NCBI GenBank assembly: GCA_050247075.1
Contig: JBFWUW010000001.1
Location: forward strand, 124,001 to 188,000
Source of the DNA: JBFWUW01 sp050247075
GTDB taxonomy: Bacteria; Planctomycetota; Planctomycetia; Pirellulales; JBFWUW01
Length of the DNA stretch: 64,000 nucleotides
Direction of reading: 5' to 3'
Made by a program: the position numbers and the translations under genes. This document shows, in pieces, positions 1 to 9,012 of the stretch. The notes under the pieces were generated by a model, which saw only the letters and a program-made list of their open reading frames with translations, was not told the origin of the DNA and did not search any database. The first letter of the stretch is position 1. Every line of letters starts with the position of its first letter.

Positions 1-1
1 G

Positions 2-517
2 CGTGGCGGGTGGTGGTCGGACACCGATGTGATCTGCCTGCGTCCGCTGCACTTTGGGGAGCCTTTGGTGTTGGCCTCGGAACGTCGCAAATTTTGGCGG
101 CGGCAGATCAACCCGATGTTGATTAAAGCGCCGCCCGGCCACCCGTTGATTGGCGAATGCCGCCGCCGCGCGGAGGAGTCCGACAAGAAGTCGCTGGAGT
201 GGTGCGCAATTGGGCCGGAAATGTTCACCGAGGTCGCAAACAAGCGGGGGTTCCACGGCGCGGCTCAGCCGCCCGAGGTCTTTGCGCCGCTCGATTGGTG
301 GCACGCCAGCCGCCTGGTTCGGCCCACGCAGCCCAAGTTGCCCGCGACGGCGCATACGCTGCACCTTTGGAATGAGATGTGGCGGATGAACGGCATGAGC
401 AAGACGCAGACCTATCCGGCCACTTGCCTTTACGAGCAATTGAAGGCCCGGTTTCTTACAGACGCCAGACAGCCCGTTTCCTCGCCGCGCACGGCCGCCC
501 GGCCGCATGCGGCCTAG
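2..517 (+). CDS. Glycosyltransferase, family-32-like (3' part)
   Basis: This reading frame is already open at the window edge, so the N-terminus is missing. The visible part begins with GGWWSDTDV, which matches the DXD metal/nucleotide-sugar site of GT32-type and capsular-polysaccharide glycosyltransferases. About 170 residues follow, including a conserved-looking aromatic stretch (FAPLDWWHASRL) and HLWNEMWR, as is usual near the C-terminus of such enzymes. The last 15 residues are low-complexity Arg/Pro/Ala. The family says it moves a sugar from an activated donor; acceptor and sugar cannot be read here. Downstream envelope and glycosylation genes fit a surface-polysaccharide role. Confidence 0.62.
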   Translation, partial: RGGWWSDTDVICLRPLHFGEPLVLASERRKFWRRQINPMLIKAPPGHPLIGECRRRAEESDKKSLEWCAIGPEMFTEVANKRGFHGAAQPPEVFAPLDWWHASRLVRPTQPKLPATAHTLHLWNEMWRMNGMSKTQTYPATCLYEQLKARFLTDARQPVSSPRTAARPHAA

Positions 518-576
518 TCTGGCCATGACGTTGAAATGATGAAACAATCAACTAACCCACGCTTATCCATATCGGC

Positions 577-1593
577 ATGAATTTAGCGACGATTCGGGCC
601 GCCGCGGCCGAGTTGATGCAACGCCCGCGGGTTAAGGCCGCTCTGCGTTGGGGCCGGCGTGGAGTAGCGGCAGCCGTGCTGGGTTTGTTGGTGTGGCAGA
701 TCACGCAATTGGGTGTGGGGAATGTCGCCAGTTCGTTACCGCTCAATCCGGCGGTGTACCTGCTGTTTGTAGCGATCTATCTGCTGGTACCAGTTGGCGA
801 GACGGTTTTCTTCAGTCTTTGCTGGCAGCTCTCTTGGCGGCGCGTGTTCCTCGTGTTTTGCCGCAAACACGTCTACAACATGGAAGTCGTCGATTGCGCC
901 GGCGAGGTTTACCTGTATGGCTGGGCTCGCGAGAACCTAGGGCTGAGCCAGCGCGAGGCTTTTCGCGCCGTAAAGGACAATGCCATTCTTTCCTCGGCCA
1001 GTGCCAACGTGGTGCTGCTGACCATGCCGGCGGTAGCCATCTCGTTGGGCCTGTTGTCGGTGGAGCATTTTCCGGCTTGGGTCCGCCAGGCCTTTTACGT
1101 CGGTCCCGTGATTGCCACTGGCATCATGGCGTTGTTATTCTTGTTGCGCAAGAAGCTGCTGGGACTGCCGGGCCGAATGTTGCTGGCGGGGGTTGGTATT
1201 CATTGCGGACGCCTCTTGGCCTGGATGCTGCTGGCCGCCATGCAGTGGTGGGTGGCATTGCCCAACCAGTCGCTGCAATTTGTGTGGACGATCATCGTCG
1301 TGCAGCAGTTCTCGGGCCGTATCCCCTCCATGCCCTTTCGCGATGCCTTGGGTGTCTCCATCGGCGTGGGGGCACTGCAAGAAATGGGAGGGCCGACCGC
1401 CCAGGTGGCGGGCGTTCTGCTGGTGAACGCCTTTCTCGACAAACTATTGAATCTGGCGTTGTACTCGACCTCGATGTTCCAGAAAGAAACGCCAAGAATG
1501 GTCCAATCGCTGGGCGAGAGCGAAGTGGTAGTGGCCGCGGAAGCAACTGATGTTGCCGGTGACGAATCATCGTCGGCCTCGCGGGCAGCCTAG
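577..1593 (+). CDS. Polytopic inner-membrane protein, unknown role
   Basis: This is a 338-residue protein with a basic N-terminus followed by roughly seven or eight hydrophobic segments (about 27-45, 55-78, 135-155, 168-190, 198-222, 228-240, 262-295). The stretch around residue 105 (HVYNMEVVDCAGEVYLYGWAR) and the loop GALQEMGGPTAQ look conserved rather than random. Its general shape recalls flippase-like or lysylphosphatidylglycerol-synthase transmembrane proteins, but no diagnostic motif supports a function. It follows the glycosyltransferase by 59 bases on the same strand and converges on the LptF/G-type gene 10 bases downstream, so an envelope role is an inference from neighbours only. 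Confidence 0.6.
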   Translation: MNLATIRAAAAELMQRPRVKAALRWGRRGVAAAVLGLLVWQITQLGVGNVASSLPLNPAVYLLFVAIYLLVPVGETVFFSLCWQLSWRRVFLVFCRKHVYNMEVVDCAGEVYLYGWARENLGLSQREAFRAVKDNAILSSASANVVLLTMPAVAISLGLLSVEHFPAWVRQAFYVGPVIATGIMALLFLLRKKLLGLPGRMLLAGVGIHCGRLLAWMLLAAMQWWVALPNQSLQFVWTIIVVQQFSGRIPSMPFRDALGVSIGVGALQEMGGPTAQVAGVLLVNAFLDKLLNLALYSTSMFQKETPRMVQSLGESEVVVAAEATDVAGDESSSASRAA

Positions 1594-1603
1594 CCTAACC
1601 GAG

Positions 1604-2776
1604 CTAGTTCTTGACGGCTTTGCGCATCAGCAAGGCACCAATCGCCATCAGCACGAAGTTGCCAAACCACGGAAACCAGGCGGGGGCCTCTCCGGCCTGC
1701 GCCAACTTTATGCTGAAATTATGCAGCGGCTGATTGACGATCACAATCGGCAAGAAGCAGACCAGAAAGCTCTTCAAAGCCTCGCCGCTTTTCAACCGGA
1801 TTGAAACGGGAATGCCAATCATGGCATAGGCCAGGCAGAAGAACCCGTTGGCCCAGCGACGATGGATCAAGGCCCGCGAAAATACAACTTCGTCCTGGAC
1901 GGATTGCAATTCGGACTTCAACTGGTCCACTTCGTTTGCCAGGACGCTGGTGTTGGGCAGAGTACCTTGGCCCACGGCTTTTAGCGCCGTTTGCAGTTGC
2001 GCCACGCGGCGAGAGCCATGCGCAATTCGCTGCCGCAACACGGCCTGGGTATTAGGGCCTAGGTCGTCGCCCGACTCGCGGCTGGCCGCTATCAGGGGGA
2101 CCACTTGTTCAAAGGTTTCGGGAAAGGTCATGGTCACTTCATCCCCCGCGTAGGCCGTGCCATCGCGAAACAAGATCGTCAGTGACTTGTCTTTCAGATT
2201 CGTTTTCAAGAAGCCCTCTTTGGCGGTGATTGTCACCGGAGGGGCGTCGTTGGGCGGCTGGTAGAGCAAGGTCGGCATTTCCAGCGTACGGCCTGTCACT
2301 CGCTTGACATTGATCGATAGCTGCGAGGTGCTGTAGTTTCGCTGGGCGGTTAGCGTGCTGTAGACGATCTCCTCGGCCGACTCAATCACCACCCGGCGGA
2401 TACCGGTGGTCCCCCACAACTCGCCAAAGTCGTACAGCCAGGTACAACCCAAACTCAGAAAGCCAGCCAGCCACAAGGCGGGTTGAATGAACTCCATCGG
2501 CGATATGCCCAACGACTTGACCGCCACCAGTTCGTTGTTAGACGCCATCTTGCCAAACACCGCGCAAACCGCGTACAGCGTGGCCCCTTGGGCTGCATTG
2601 CGTACGGCCTCCGGCAGCAAGAAGGGGAGTATCTTGAGGATTTCGGCAAAGCCCAGGTCCTTGGGCTTGAGATCGGTCATCACGGCAAAGAACAGCATCA
2701 ACACGGTCAAGACGCTCAGCGCCATGACGAATGTTTTCAGCAGTTCCCACAGCAGATAGCGGATCAGCGTCGTCAT
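1604..2776 (-). CDS. LptF/LptG (YjgP/YjgQ) family permease
   Basis: The 390-residue protein has the usual layout of the LptF/G family: a start MTTLIRYLLWELLKTFVMAL with the first membrane helix, helices near 50-80 and 100-120, a large periplasmic beta-jellyroll region (about 130-270), then three helices at the C-terminus (WANGFFCLAYAMIGIPVSIRL, SFLVCFLPIVIVNQPL and the final one). In the family these subunits, with LptB and LptC, lift lipopolysaccharide from the inner membrane. An upstream in-frame extension of 64 residues is low-complexity, so the ATG at 2776 was chosen. Planctomycetes often keep lpt genes; whether this is LptF or LptG is not clear. A charged, coiled-coil-like insert lies about 280-320. 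Confidence 0.85.
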   Translation of the reverse strand: MTTLIRYLLWELLKTFVMALSVLTVLMLFFAVMTDLKPKDLGFAEILKILPFLLPEAVRNAAQGATLYAVCAVFGKMASNNELVAVKSLGISPMEFIQPALWLAGFLSLGCTWLYDFGELWGTTGIRRVVIESAEEIVYSTLTAQRNYSTSQLSINVKRVTGRTLEMPTLLYQPPNDAPPVTITAKEGFLKTNLKDKSLTILFRDGTAYAGDEVTMTFPETFEQVVPLIAASRESGDDLGPNTQAVLRQRIAHGSRRVAQLQTALKAVGQGTLPNTSVLANEVDQLKSELQSVQDEVVFSRALIHRRWANGFFCLAYAMIGIPVSIRLKSGEALKSFLVCFLPIVIVNQPLHNFSIKLAQAGEAPAWFPWFGNFVLMAIGALLMRKAVKN

Positions 2777-2980
2777 CAGGTGAGGATTTGGCCCCAGCAA
2801 AGGGGGAGTTTGTTCGTAGCTCAGCGGCGCGGGTGCCCGTTGTTTCCATCGGTTGCTAGCGTTGCCAGCCCGTGAGGACCGCCGTGCGCGGGGCCGCGCA
2901 GTTGAAATACACGCATTCGGCCCGCCTGTTAAGTCCAAGTTGGCCAGAACCCAAACAGACGAACGCACTTGCTAGCAAAG

Positions 2981-4816
2981 CTATTGTGGCCCTGCATCGG
3001 CTGGTTTGGCCGCGGCGTGCAGAATTGCCAGGATTGGCCGGCCTTGGTCGTCCGAAATAAACTCTTCGTCGATCGGCCCAGAGGCTTGGTCGCCCAACCA
3101 TTGGCGTGCTAGCGAGTAGTTTTGGGCATCCAGAAACTCCACCAGATAAAGCCGGCCTTCGGCCAGGGCCGCGTCCGACCGGGCGTCGGGCTGTTGCAGC
3201 AAATCCGGAATTCTGGCGGTATGGACCGTGTTGTCGCCCGCGGAAATATAGGCCAGAGGCATCCAGGCCCACCATTCGGCCGAAACAATCCAGATCGGCT
3301 CGCCCGGCGTTCGCCGCGCTAATATGCGTTGATACGCTGCGGCCTTGGGTTCGATGGCTGCCGTGCGAAACGCCCTGTGCGACTCTCCACCGGTTTGTTG
3401 AATGAAGCGGAAGTAGTACCAACCACACGAAGCCAGCCAGAGCCAGGCCACGGCAAGCAGCAGTGCCATCACTGTCGGAGACGCCTGGCTCGTGCCAGTC
3501 GGGGAGTTAGGTTGGGCAGTCGTGCGGCCATCTGCTTCTCGGCCTCCCAGCAGCCAATCGGCCGCCAGGCTCAACAACAACGATGTCGGCAGCACCAGGC
3601 AGATGGCGTACCGTTCAAAATGCGGCAGAATTCCCTCGCCCGGCTTGGTCACCAGAAAAAAGCCCAACAATGTCAGGCACCAGCCGCATAACAAGCACAG
3701 GTCCAGCGGTTCTCGCCGGCGGATGATCCGCCGCGCGATGGCGACGCCCGCCAGCAAAAATATCGCCACGCCCGCCAGATCGTGCCCCAGGCAGCCTTGA
3801 GGATCGAGCCGCGGCGGCGGATTGGGCGCAACATCGTTGTCGCGGTCGCGCGTCAGGACGAACAGCGAATATCGGTCGCCGCAAGAACCGGGAATGTATT
3901 GATAGACCGTCACGCCGGTGAAGAGCCGCGGAAAGTACTTCACAAACAGCCGCAACGACTGCGTGGAGGTCAGATTTTGCCGCACGACTTGCAGCCGTTT
4001 CGCGGGACCGGGCGAAGAGGGATTCCAATACGCCAGCACCAACAATGCGCCGCCAAGGGCCAAGGCCGCCCCACTCAGCACGGCCTGTTTACGGGACCCC
4101 TGCGAACCTGCCCGCCACCAGTCCAGCAATTCCGCCCGGCAGCTAAAGACGACCGCCATCGCCAGCAGCGGCACGATGAAGATGTTTGTCGGGTGGACCA
4201 GCAGCGAGGCCAACAGCCCCAGACACGAAATCAACAGCCACCGCGCACGCCGCTGGGGAACGCATACCGCGTACAAGGCTGGATAGATCGCCATGCTGGT
4301 CGCCAGCAAGGTTTGGCAAGAGTCCCAAGCAAACCGGCTGTAGGCAATGTTGACCGGCAGCACGGCCAACAACACGGTCGAAATCCAGGCCATGCGCCGC
4401 CCGAAGACCGCGCGGCACCAGAAAAAGTTCGCCACCAAGGCCAACAGGCCGCTGGCGGCCGCTGGCCAACGCAGCAAAGCTACGGACGGTGGCGGCCAGG
4501 CGTGCAGCGCCAACTCCGGCAAGAACAAAAACCAATTGAGCGGATTGCCGGTCGGCGTGCGGCCTGAAAATTCCAGCCCGCGAAGATAGTTCATGGCTTG
4601 CACGCCCATCCAGGCTTCGTCGCCGTTCAAGCCGGGAATGTTTCCCAAGGAGGCCACCCGCATGAGTACGGCCACCAGCAAAATGGCCGCCACATTGCCC
4701 CACAACAGCCACCGCCGCCCGTTGGGTTGTACCGATGGGGGCGACGCTGCCGTTTGGGCAGCCTTGGCCGGACCGGCAGCGGCGGAACGCTGGCGAGTTG
4801 GTCGTTTCTTGGGCAC
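2981..4816 (-). CDS. GT39-type membrane glycosyltransferase
   Basis: About 611 residues with ten or more hydrophobic helices. After a basic N-terminus and first helix comes GNIPGLNGDEAWMGVQAMNY, the first extracytoplasmic loop with the acidic pair (Asp-Glu) that is the hallmark of protein-O-mannosyltransferase/ArnT-like GT-C enzymes. Such enzymes take sugars from polyprenyl-phosphate donors on the outer face of the membrane. The C-terminal 150 residues form a soluble domain (YQRILARRTPGEPIWIVSAEWW). A GTG at 4816 with a GGAG five bases upstream is the preferred start; a TTG 15 bases earlier is possible. It is transcribed away from the toroid gene at 5033. Confidence 0.8.
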   Translation of the reverse strand: MPKKRPTRQRSAAAGPAKAAQTAASPPSVQPNGRRWLLWGNVAAILLVAVLMRVASLGNIPGLNGDEAWMGVQAMNYLRGLEFSGRTPTGNPLNWFLFLPELALHAWPPPSVALLRWPAAASGLLALVANFFWCRAVFGRRMAWISTVLLAVLPVNIAYSRFAWDSCQTLLATSMAIYPALYAVCVPQRRARWLLISCLGLLASLLVHPTNIFIVPLLAMAVVFSCRAELLDWWRAGSQGSRKQAVLSGAALALGGALLVLAYWNPSSPGPAKRLQVVRQNLTSTQSLRLFVKYFPRLFTGVTVYQYIPGSCGDRYSLFVLTRDRDNDVAPNPPPRLDPQGCLGHDLAGVAIFLLAGVAIARRIIRRREPLDLCLLCGWCLTLLGFFLVTKPGEGILPHFERYAICLVLPTSLLLSLAADWLLGGREADGRTTAQPNSPTGTSQASPTVMALLLAVAWLWLASCGWYYFRFIQQTGGESHRAFRTAAIEPKAAAYQRILARRTPGEPIWIVSAEWWAWMPLAYISAGDNTVHTARIPDLLQQPDARSDAALAEGRLYLVEFLDAQNYSLARQWLGDQASGPIDEEFISDDQGRPILAILHAAAKPADAGPQ

Positions 4817-5032
4817 GTTCGCTCCACGCAATCCTGAATAAGGGGGCTTGGCCGCAGTGCGCCCCAGCTTTTGGACGATATTGATAGTACGGCGTGTTGA
4901 TCATAGGCCGTCTGGCCAAATAGCCCTTCGCCTGCCGGTGATAGTATAGCTTTCGGCCATGCTGGCGGTCGTTCGATGCTCATTCTTCGTCCGTCAGGGG
5001 CCAGGTAGCCGTGCAATTGGTTGGGGGTCTTC

Positions 5033-5968
5033 ATGGAAGCCGATACCACTCTCGACCAGAACTGGCTGGCGGCGGCGCTCGACCGCCTGGCCGAGCAGCC
5101 ACTCTGCGGTTATCGCGCCGGAGATCGGCCCTGGACCGAGCCGACAGCCCTGGCCGCGCTGGCATTATTGGCCCATCATCGAATAGACGATGCCTGGCCC
5201 GCGCTGAAATGGTTGGAATACCAACTCGACGACCAGCACGGCGTGGGCATGAACATCGACCAGCGCGAACCGGGCTGGCCAACCGGGTTGGCCGTGTTGG
5301 CGTGGCGTTACGCCATATCCATGCAAGCCCCTGCCGCTGCTGAGTTTGCGCCGACGATTGAACGGGCCGTGCGGGCCATTCTTTCTTGGTCTGGCGAAGC
5401 ACTGGAACCGAACGAATTCGTGGCCCACGATTGCACGCTGGTCGGCTGGTCTTGGATCGATCAAACGCATTCTTGGGTGGAACCGACGGCCATCCAGGTC
5501 TTGGCCCTGCAATCGCTGCCCCCGCAAGATCGGGCGGCATTTGCCGGCCTTGCGATGCGAAGGGACGAAGCCATTCGCCTGCTGTGGGACCGCCAGCTTC
5601 CGCATGGCGGCTGGAACTACGGCAACACCTTGGTGCTGGGGCAAGAACTTCGTCCGCACTTGTTACCCACGGGAATGGTGTTGCTGGCCCTTGCCGGCGA
5701 GAACGATTCCGCGGCACGGGCGGAAGCTTCGTTGCGATACCTGTCGCGCGAGCTCGGTGCGCAAGCGTCCCCCGTTTCACTGGCCTATGGGCTGTTGGCG
5801 CTCACTGCGCACGGCCGCCGCCCTGCTGCCGCGGATTGGTGGCTCCAAGTGGCCGCCACCAGGTGTCTGCGAAAGTCGCCAGCCCCCTTGAGTTTGTCCC
5901 TGATGGCCTTGGCGGCGCTTTCCAACGCCGATTGTTTTGTCTCTCTTTCCGTTGGTTCACAACCATGA
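5033..5968 (+). CDS. Prenyltransferase/squalene-cyclase-like toroid protein
   Basis: A 311-residue protein built from repeated helical hairpins of the alpha/alpha-toroid type: WTEPTALAALALLAHH, GWPTGLAVLAWRYA, HSWVEPTAIQVLALQS and PHGGWNYGN are QW-like repeat motifs seen in squalene-hopene cyclase and prenyltransferase beta subunits. The catalytic DxDD of cyclases is absent and no zinc-binding Asp-Cys-His set is visible, so an enzymatic cyclase role is unlikely; a binding or scaffold role is an inference. No signal peptide is seen. The ATG at 5033 was preferred to a TTG at 5021. Its stop overlaps the next start codon (ATGA), so the two proteins are translationally coupled. Confidence 0.72.
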   Translation: MEADTTLDQNWLAAALDRLAEQPLCGYRAGDRPWTEPTALAALALLAHHRIDDAWPALKWLEYQLDDQHGVGMNIDQREPGWPTGLAVLAWRYAISMQAPAAAEFAPTIERAVRAILSWSGEALEPNEFVAHDCTLVGWSWIDQTHSWVEPTAIQVLALQSLPPQDRAAFAGLAMRRDEAIRLLWDRQLPHGGWNYGNTLVLGQELRPHLLPTGMVLLALAGENDSAARAEASLRYLSRELGAQASPVSLAYGLLALTAHGRRPAAADWWLQVAATRCLRKSPAPLSLSLMALAALSNADCFVSLSVGSQP

Positions 5969-7005
5969 TTCAAGCTCCTCCAGAACGAACCGCCGCCGCC
6001 GCGCCTCCCACGATGGATCGTCGCGCGCTGTTGGCGGGTGCGGCCGCTGTCACAGCCGGAGCGCTGGGCATTGCCGCTTATCGCCGCTCACAGCGGCCAC
6101 GCGCCGCCGTCTTCTTGGCGCGGGGCCAACGCTACGACAACGGCTTGGAACGAACCATTGAGGATGGCCTGCATGCCGTGGGGCTAAACCTGGCGGAACT
6201 GCAACAGAAGCGCGTGCTACTCAAGCCGAATCTGGTGGAACCCGACCGGCGTTGCCCCCAGATGACCACGCATCCCGCCATCATCGTGGCCACCGCCGAG
6301 GTCTTTCGCCGGTATGGTGCCACGGTCGTCGTCGGCGAGGGACCGGGGCACGTCCGCGATACTGACATGATTCTGGACGAGTCAGGCGTGGGTGAATCGC
6401 TCCACATGGCCCGGCTGGAGTACGTCGATCTGAATTACGACGAGGTGGGCGAGGTAGCCAACCGGGGCCGGGCCAGCAGGTTGGACAAATTCTTTTTGCC
6501 GCGCACCGTGATGGAGGCCGATCTGGTGGTCTCGCTCCCCAAGCTCAAGACGCACCATTGGGTCGGCATGACCGCCGCTTGCAAGAATTTGTACGGACTG
6601 CTGCCCGGCTGCAAGTATGGCTGGCCCAAGAATGTGCTGCATCACGCGGGCATTCCGGAAACCGTCCACGACATCAATGCCTCGGTCCCGCGAACGATTA
6701 CCGTCGTCGACGCCATCGACTGCATGGAAGGAGACGGGCCGATCATGGGCTCGCTGAAGCGCGTAGGCGTGGTGGCGATTGGGCTCAACCCTACGGCGGT
6801 CGACGCCACCTGTGCGCGGTTGATGGGGCTGGACCCCGCGAAAATCAGCTACCTGCAACTAGCCGCCGACCGCTTGGGCCCGCTGGCCGCCGACCGAATA
6901 GAGCAGCGCGGCGAAGCCTGGGCCAATCTCAGCACGCCCTTCCACATTCTTGATCGGCCTCATTTGCAGCAATTGCGGATGAACAGCGGCGTGTTGACAT
7001 CTTAA
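5965..7005 (+). CDS. DUF362 domain protein with Tat signal
   Basis: 346 residues. The N-terminus (MDRRALLAGAAAVTAGALGIAAYRRS, written in two parts here: a double Arg, then a hydrophobic run) is a twin-arginine export signal. The body is a DUF362 domain: VLLKPNLVEP, GATVVVGEGPGH, ADLVVSLPKLKTH, MTAACKNLYGLLPG and VVDAIDCMEGDGP. Several DUF362 proteins carry ferredoxin-type Cys clusters at the C-terminus; none is present here. The biochemical activity of the family is not established. The start codon overlaps the stop of the toroid gene, implying coupled synthesis and perhaps a shared complex. Confidence 0.82.
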   Translation: MIQAPPERTAAAAPPTMDRRALLAGAAAVTAGALGIAAYRRSQRPRAAVFLARGQRYDNGLERTIEDGLHAVGLNLAELQQKRVLLKPNLVEPDRRCPQMTTHPAIIVATAEVFRRYGATVVVGEGPGHVRDTDMILDESGVGESLHMARLEYVDLNYDEVGEVANRGRASRLDKFFLPRTVMEADLVVSLPKLKTHHWVGMTAACKNLYGLLPGCKYGWPKNVLHHAGIPETVHDINASVPRTITVVDAIDCMEGDGPIMGSLKRVGVVAIGLNPTAVDATCARLMGLDPAKISYLQLAADRLGPLAADRIEQRGEAWANLSTPFHILDRPHLQQLRMNSGVLTS

Positions 7006-7015
7006 CAGCGGCTTC

Positions 7016-8668
7016 TTAACCGTTTGCCGTGGGCAAAAAGCGCGGCGGCCGGCGGTGCTTTGTCGCGTGTTCAAACGACGAGGCCAGCTTAATCAACACA
7101 GGCTCGCTGAAAGCACGTCCGAAAAAAGATATGCCGATCGGCAGCCCCGACACAAAGCCGACCGGCAAGGTAACGCTGGGATAACCGGCCACCGCGGCGG
7201 CCGTGGAACTGCCTCCCGTGCCGCGGTCGCCGTAGATCAGATCGGTCATGCCGGCCGGACCCGTGGTGGGGGCCACCAGACAATCGAGCCGATGACGGTC
7301 CATGACCGCGTCGATCCCCTCTTCACGCGCCAGCCGCCCGCACAGCGCCAAGGCTTCCACATACTCTGGGTCGTCCAAACCGCCGGTGGCCTCCGCCGCG
7401 AGAAACAGTTCTTGGCCAAAGTAAGGCATCTCTCGATCGCGGTGCTGTTCGTTGAAGGCAATAATGTCGGCCAACGACTTGACGGGCGCATCGGGCCCTA
7501 GCCTCGCCAGGTAGGCTTTCATGTCGGCCTTCAGTTCGTACAACAGCACGGTCAGCTCGGGCCGTTTTAGATCTGACAGCGTTTCAATATCCGCGGGATC
7601 GACCAGGATGGCCCCTTGGCGTTCCAGTTCGCGCAGGGCGTCTTCCATGACGGCATCAACGGCCGGATGAAACCCAAACTTCCGCCGGACCACGCCGATG
7701 CGGGCACCACGCAGGCCGTCGCTGGCCAAAAACTGGGTGTAGTCCGTGTGTGACTTGCCCTGGCTGAATTGGGTGGCCGGATCATCGGCATCGATCCCCA
7801 CCAGTGCGCCCAACACTGCCGCGGCGTCGGCCACGGTGCGGGCCATCGGCCCTGCGCTATCTTGCGTGTGGGACAGCGGCACAATGCCGGTTCGGCTGAC
7901 CAGCCCCACGGTGGGTTTGATTCCCACGATGCCGTTGACGCTCGACGGGCTGACAATGGAACCGTCGGTCTCGGTGCCAATCGCCGCCGCGCACAAGTTG
8001 GCCGATACCGCCACACCCGACCCAGAACTGGAACCGGAGGGGTTTCGGTCCAAGGCATAAGCCTGCCGAGTCAATCCGCCTCGTCCACTCCAGCCGCTGG
8101 TGGACCTGCCTGACCGCAGATTGGCCCATTCACTAAGATTGGTCTTGCCCAACAGCACCGCGCCCGCTCGTCGCAGCCGTTCGGCCACGGTGGCGTCGGA
8201 CGGCGGCTTTGAGCCGGCCAGGGCCAGCGAGCCGGCGGTGGTTGCCATGCGGTCCGCCGTGTCGATGTTGTCCTTGATGAGAATGGGGATGCCATGCAGC
8301 GGCCCACGCGGACCCTGCTGTTGGCGTTCTTTATCAAGCGCGGCGGCAATCTCCAGGGCATCGGGGTTGATCTCGATCACGCTGTTCAGCGTTGGCCCGC
8401 CCTTGTCGATGGCCGCGATGCGAGCCAGATATTTCTCGGTAATCTCGCGAGCCGAGAGCTGCCCCGATTTCATCCGTTGTTGCAGTTCGGCGATGGTAAC
8501 TTCATCGAATTCAAACGACGGCACCTCGCCGCGCGACGTTTCCGCCGCCTGAGTTGGCGTGTTGCCGGCGGCGTACGACGACGCAGCCGCGCCGGCAACC
8601 AGGCTGGTCTTCAAGAAAACCCTCCGACTGGGATTGTGGTTTGGCGGTTGCGAACCGGAGGCAGGCAT
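7016..8668 (-). CDS. Amidase (amidase-signature family), Tat-exported
   Basis: A 550-residue enzyme. Residues 1-45 hold a twin-arginine signal (PSRRVFLKTSLVAGAAAS). The amidase-signature core follows: catalytic Lys132 in ILIKDNIDT, the Ser-rich loop GSSSGSG at 212-218 with the cis-Ser, and GTETDGSI with the likely nucleophile Ser237. This Ser-cisSer-Lys triad hydrolyses amide bonds. Unlike GatA it is exported and no gatB/gatC gene is adjacent, so a periplasmic catabolic amidase is more likely than an amidotransferase subunit. The ATG at 8668 was chosen because it directly precedes the signal peptide; the 63 residues upstream are not protein-like. It converges with the DUF362 gene, 10 bases apart. 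Confidence 0.9.
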   Translation of the reverse strand: MPASGSQPPNHNPSRRVFLKTSLVAGAAASSYAAGNTPTQAAETSRGEVPSFEFDEVTIAELQQRMKSGQLSAREITEKYLARIAAIDKGGPTLNSVIEINPDALEIAAALDKERQQQGPRGPLHGIPILIKDNIDTADRMATTAGSLALAGSKPPSDATVAERLRRAGAVLLGKTNLSEWANLRSGRSTSGWSGRGGLTRQAYALDRNPSGSSSGSGVAVSANLCAAAIGTETDGSIVSPSSVNGIVGIKPTVGLVSRTGIVPLSHTQDSAGPMARTVADAAAVLGALVGIDADDPATQFSQGKSHTDYTQFLASDGLRGARIGVVRRKFGFHPAVDAVMEDALRELERQGAILVDPADIETLSDLKRPELTVLLYELKADMKAYLARLGPDAPVKSLADIIAFNEQHRDREMPYFGQELFLAAEATGGLDDPEYVEALALCGRLAREEGIDAVMDRHRLDCLVAPTTGPAGMTDLIYGDRGTGGSSTAAAVAGYPSVTLPVGFVSGLPIGISFFGRAFSEPVLIKLASSFEHATKHRRPPRFLPTANG

Positions 8669-9012
8669 CAACGGAAAGTACTCCCGCAAGAGAATCAAGG
8701 TGCCGGGCGATGGCACTATTCTTTGATGCCGCCGCGGTTGATGCAAGGCGCGCGTAGCCGACTTAGCCACATGGCTCCTGCCATGTTGGCTTGAGTCTGT
8801 TGCCATAGTCCATGCAGGGCAACCTTCCCCGGAATGGTCGCTCAATCCACACATCAAGCCGGAAAAGCAGAAGCTTTGCGGCTACGGGACGGTATCGATC
8901 CTGCCACTTCCATCGGCTATAAACGGCTGTATTGCCGGTCGACCATCGACGCTCCAACCGATGGGCCAATGAGACCTTTTTGCCCCAACATCAAACCCTA
9001 CAAAGTACGGTC
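8669..9012. other. Intergenic region between divergent genes
   Basis: About 340 bases separate the start codons of the amidase and the M20 hydrolase. The region must contain both promoters, but I could not single out convincing -35/-10 pairs. No RNA gene, repeat or small protein gene with a ribosome-binding site was recognised. Confidence 0.4.

Noticed and set aside
648..1550. A 300-codon alternative frame over the membrane protein gene.
   Set aside because: It overlaps a frame with clear membrane helices and has the Gly/Arg/Ala-rich composition of a GC-rich shadow frame.
5915..5935. GGCG-C-TTTCCAACGCCGATT inside the 3' end of the toroid gene resembles a repeat arm.
   Set aside because: It has a one-base insertion relative to the GTT/AAC subtype and lacks the CTCCTACA edge. 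It lies in frame in a coding region, so chance similarity or a decayed copy cannot be separated.
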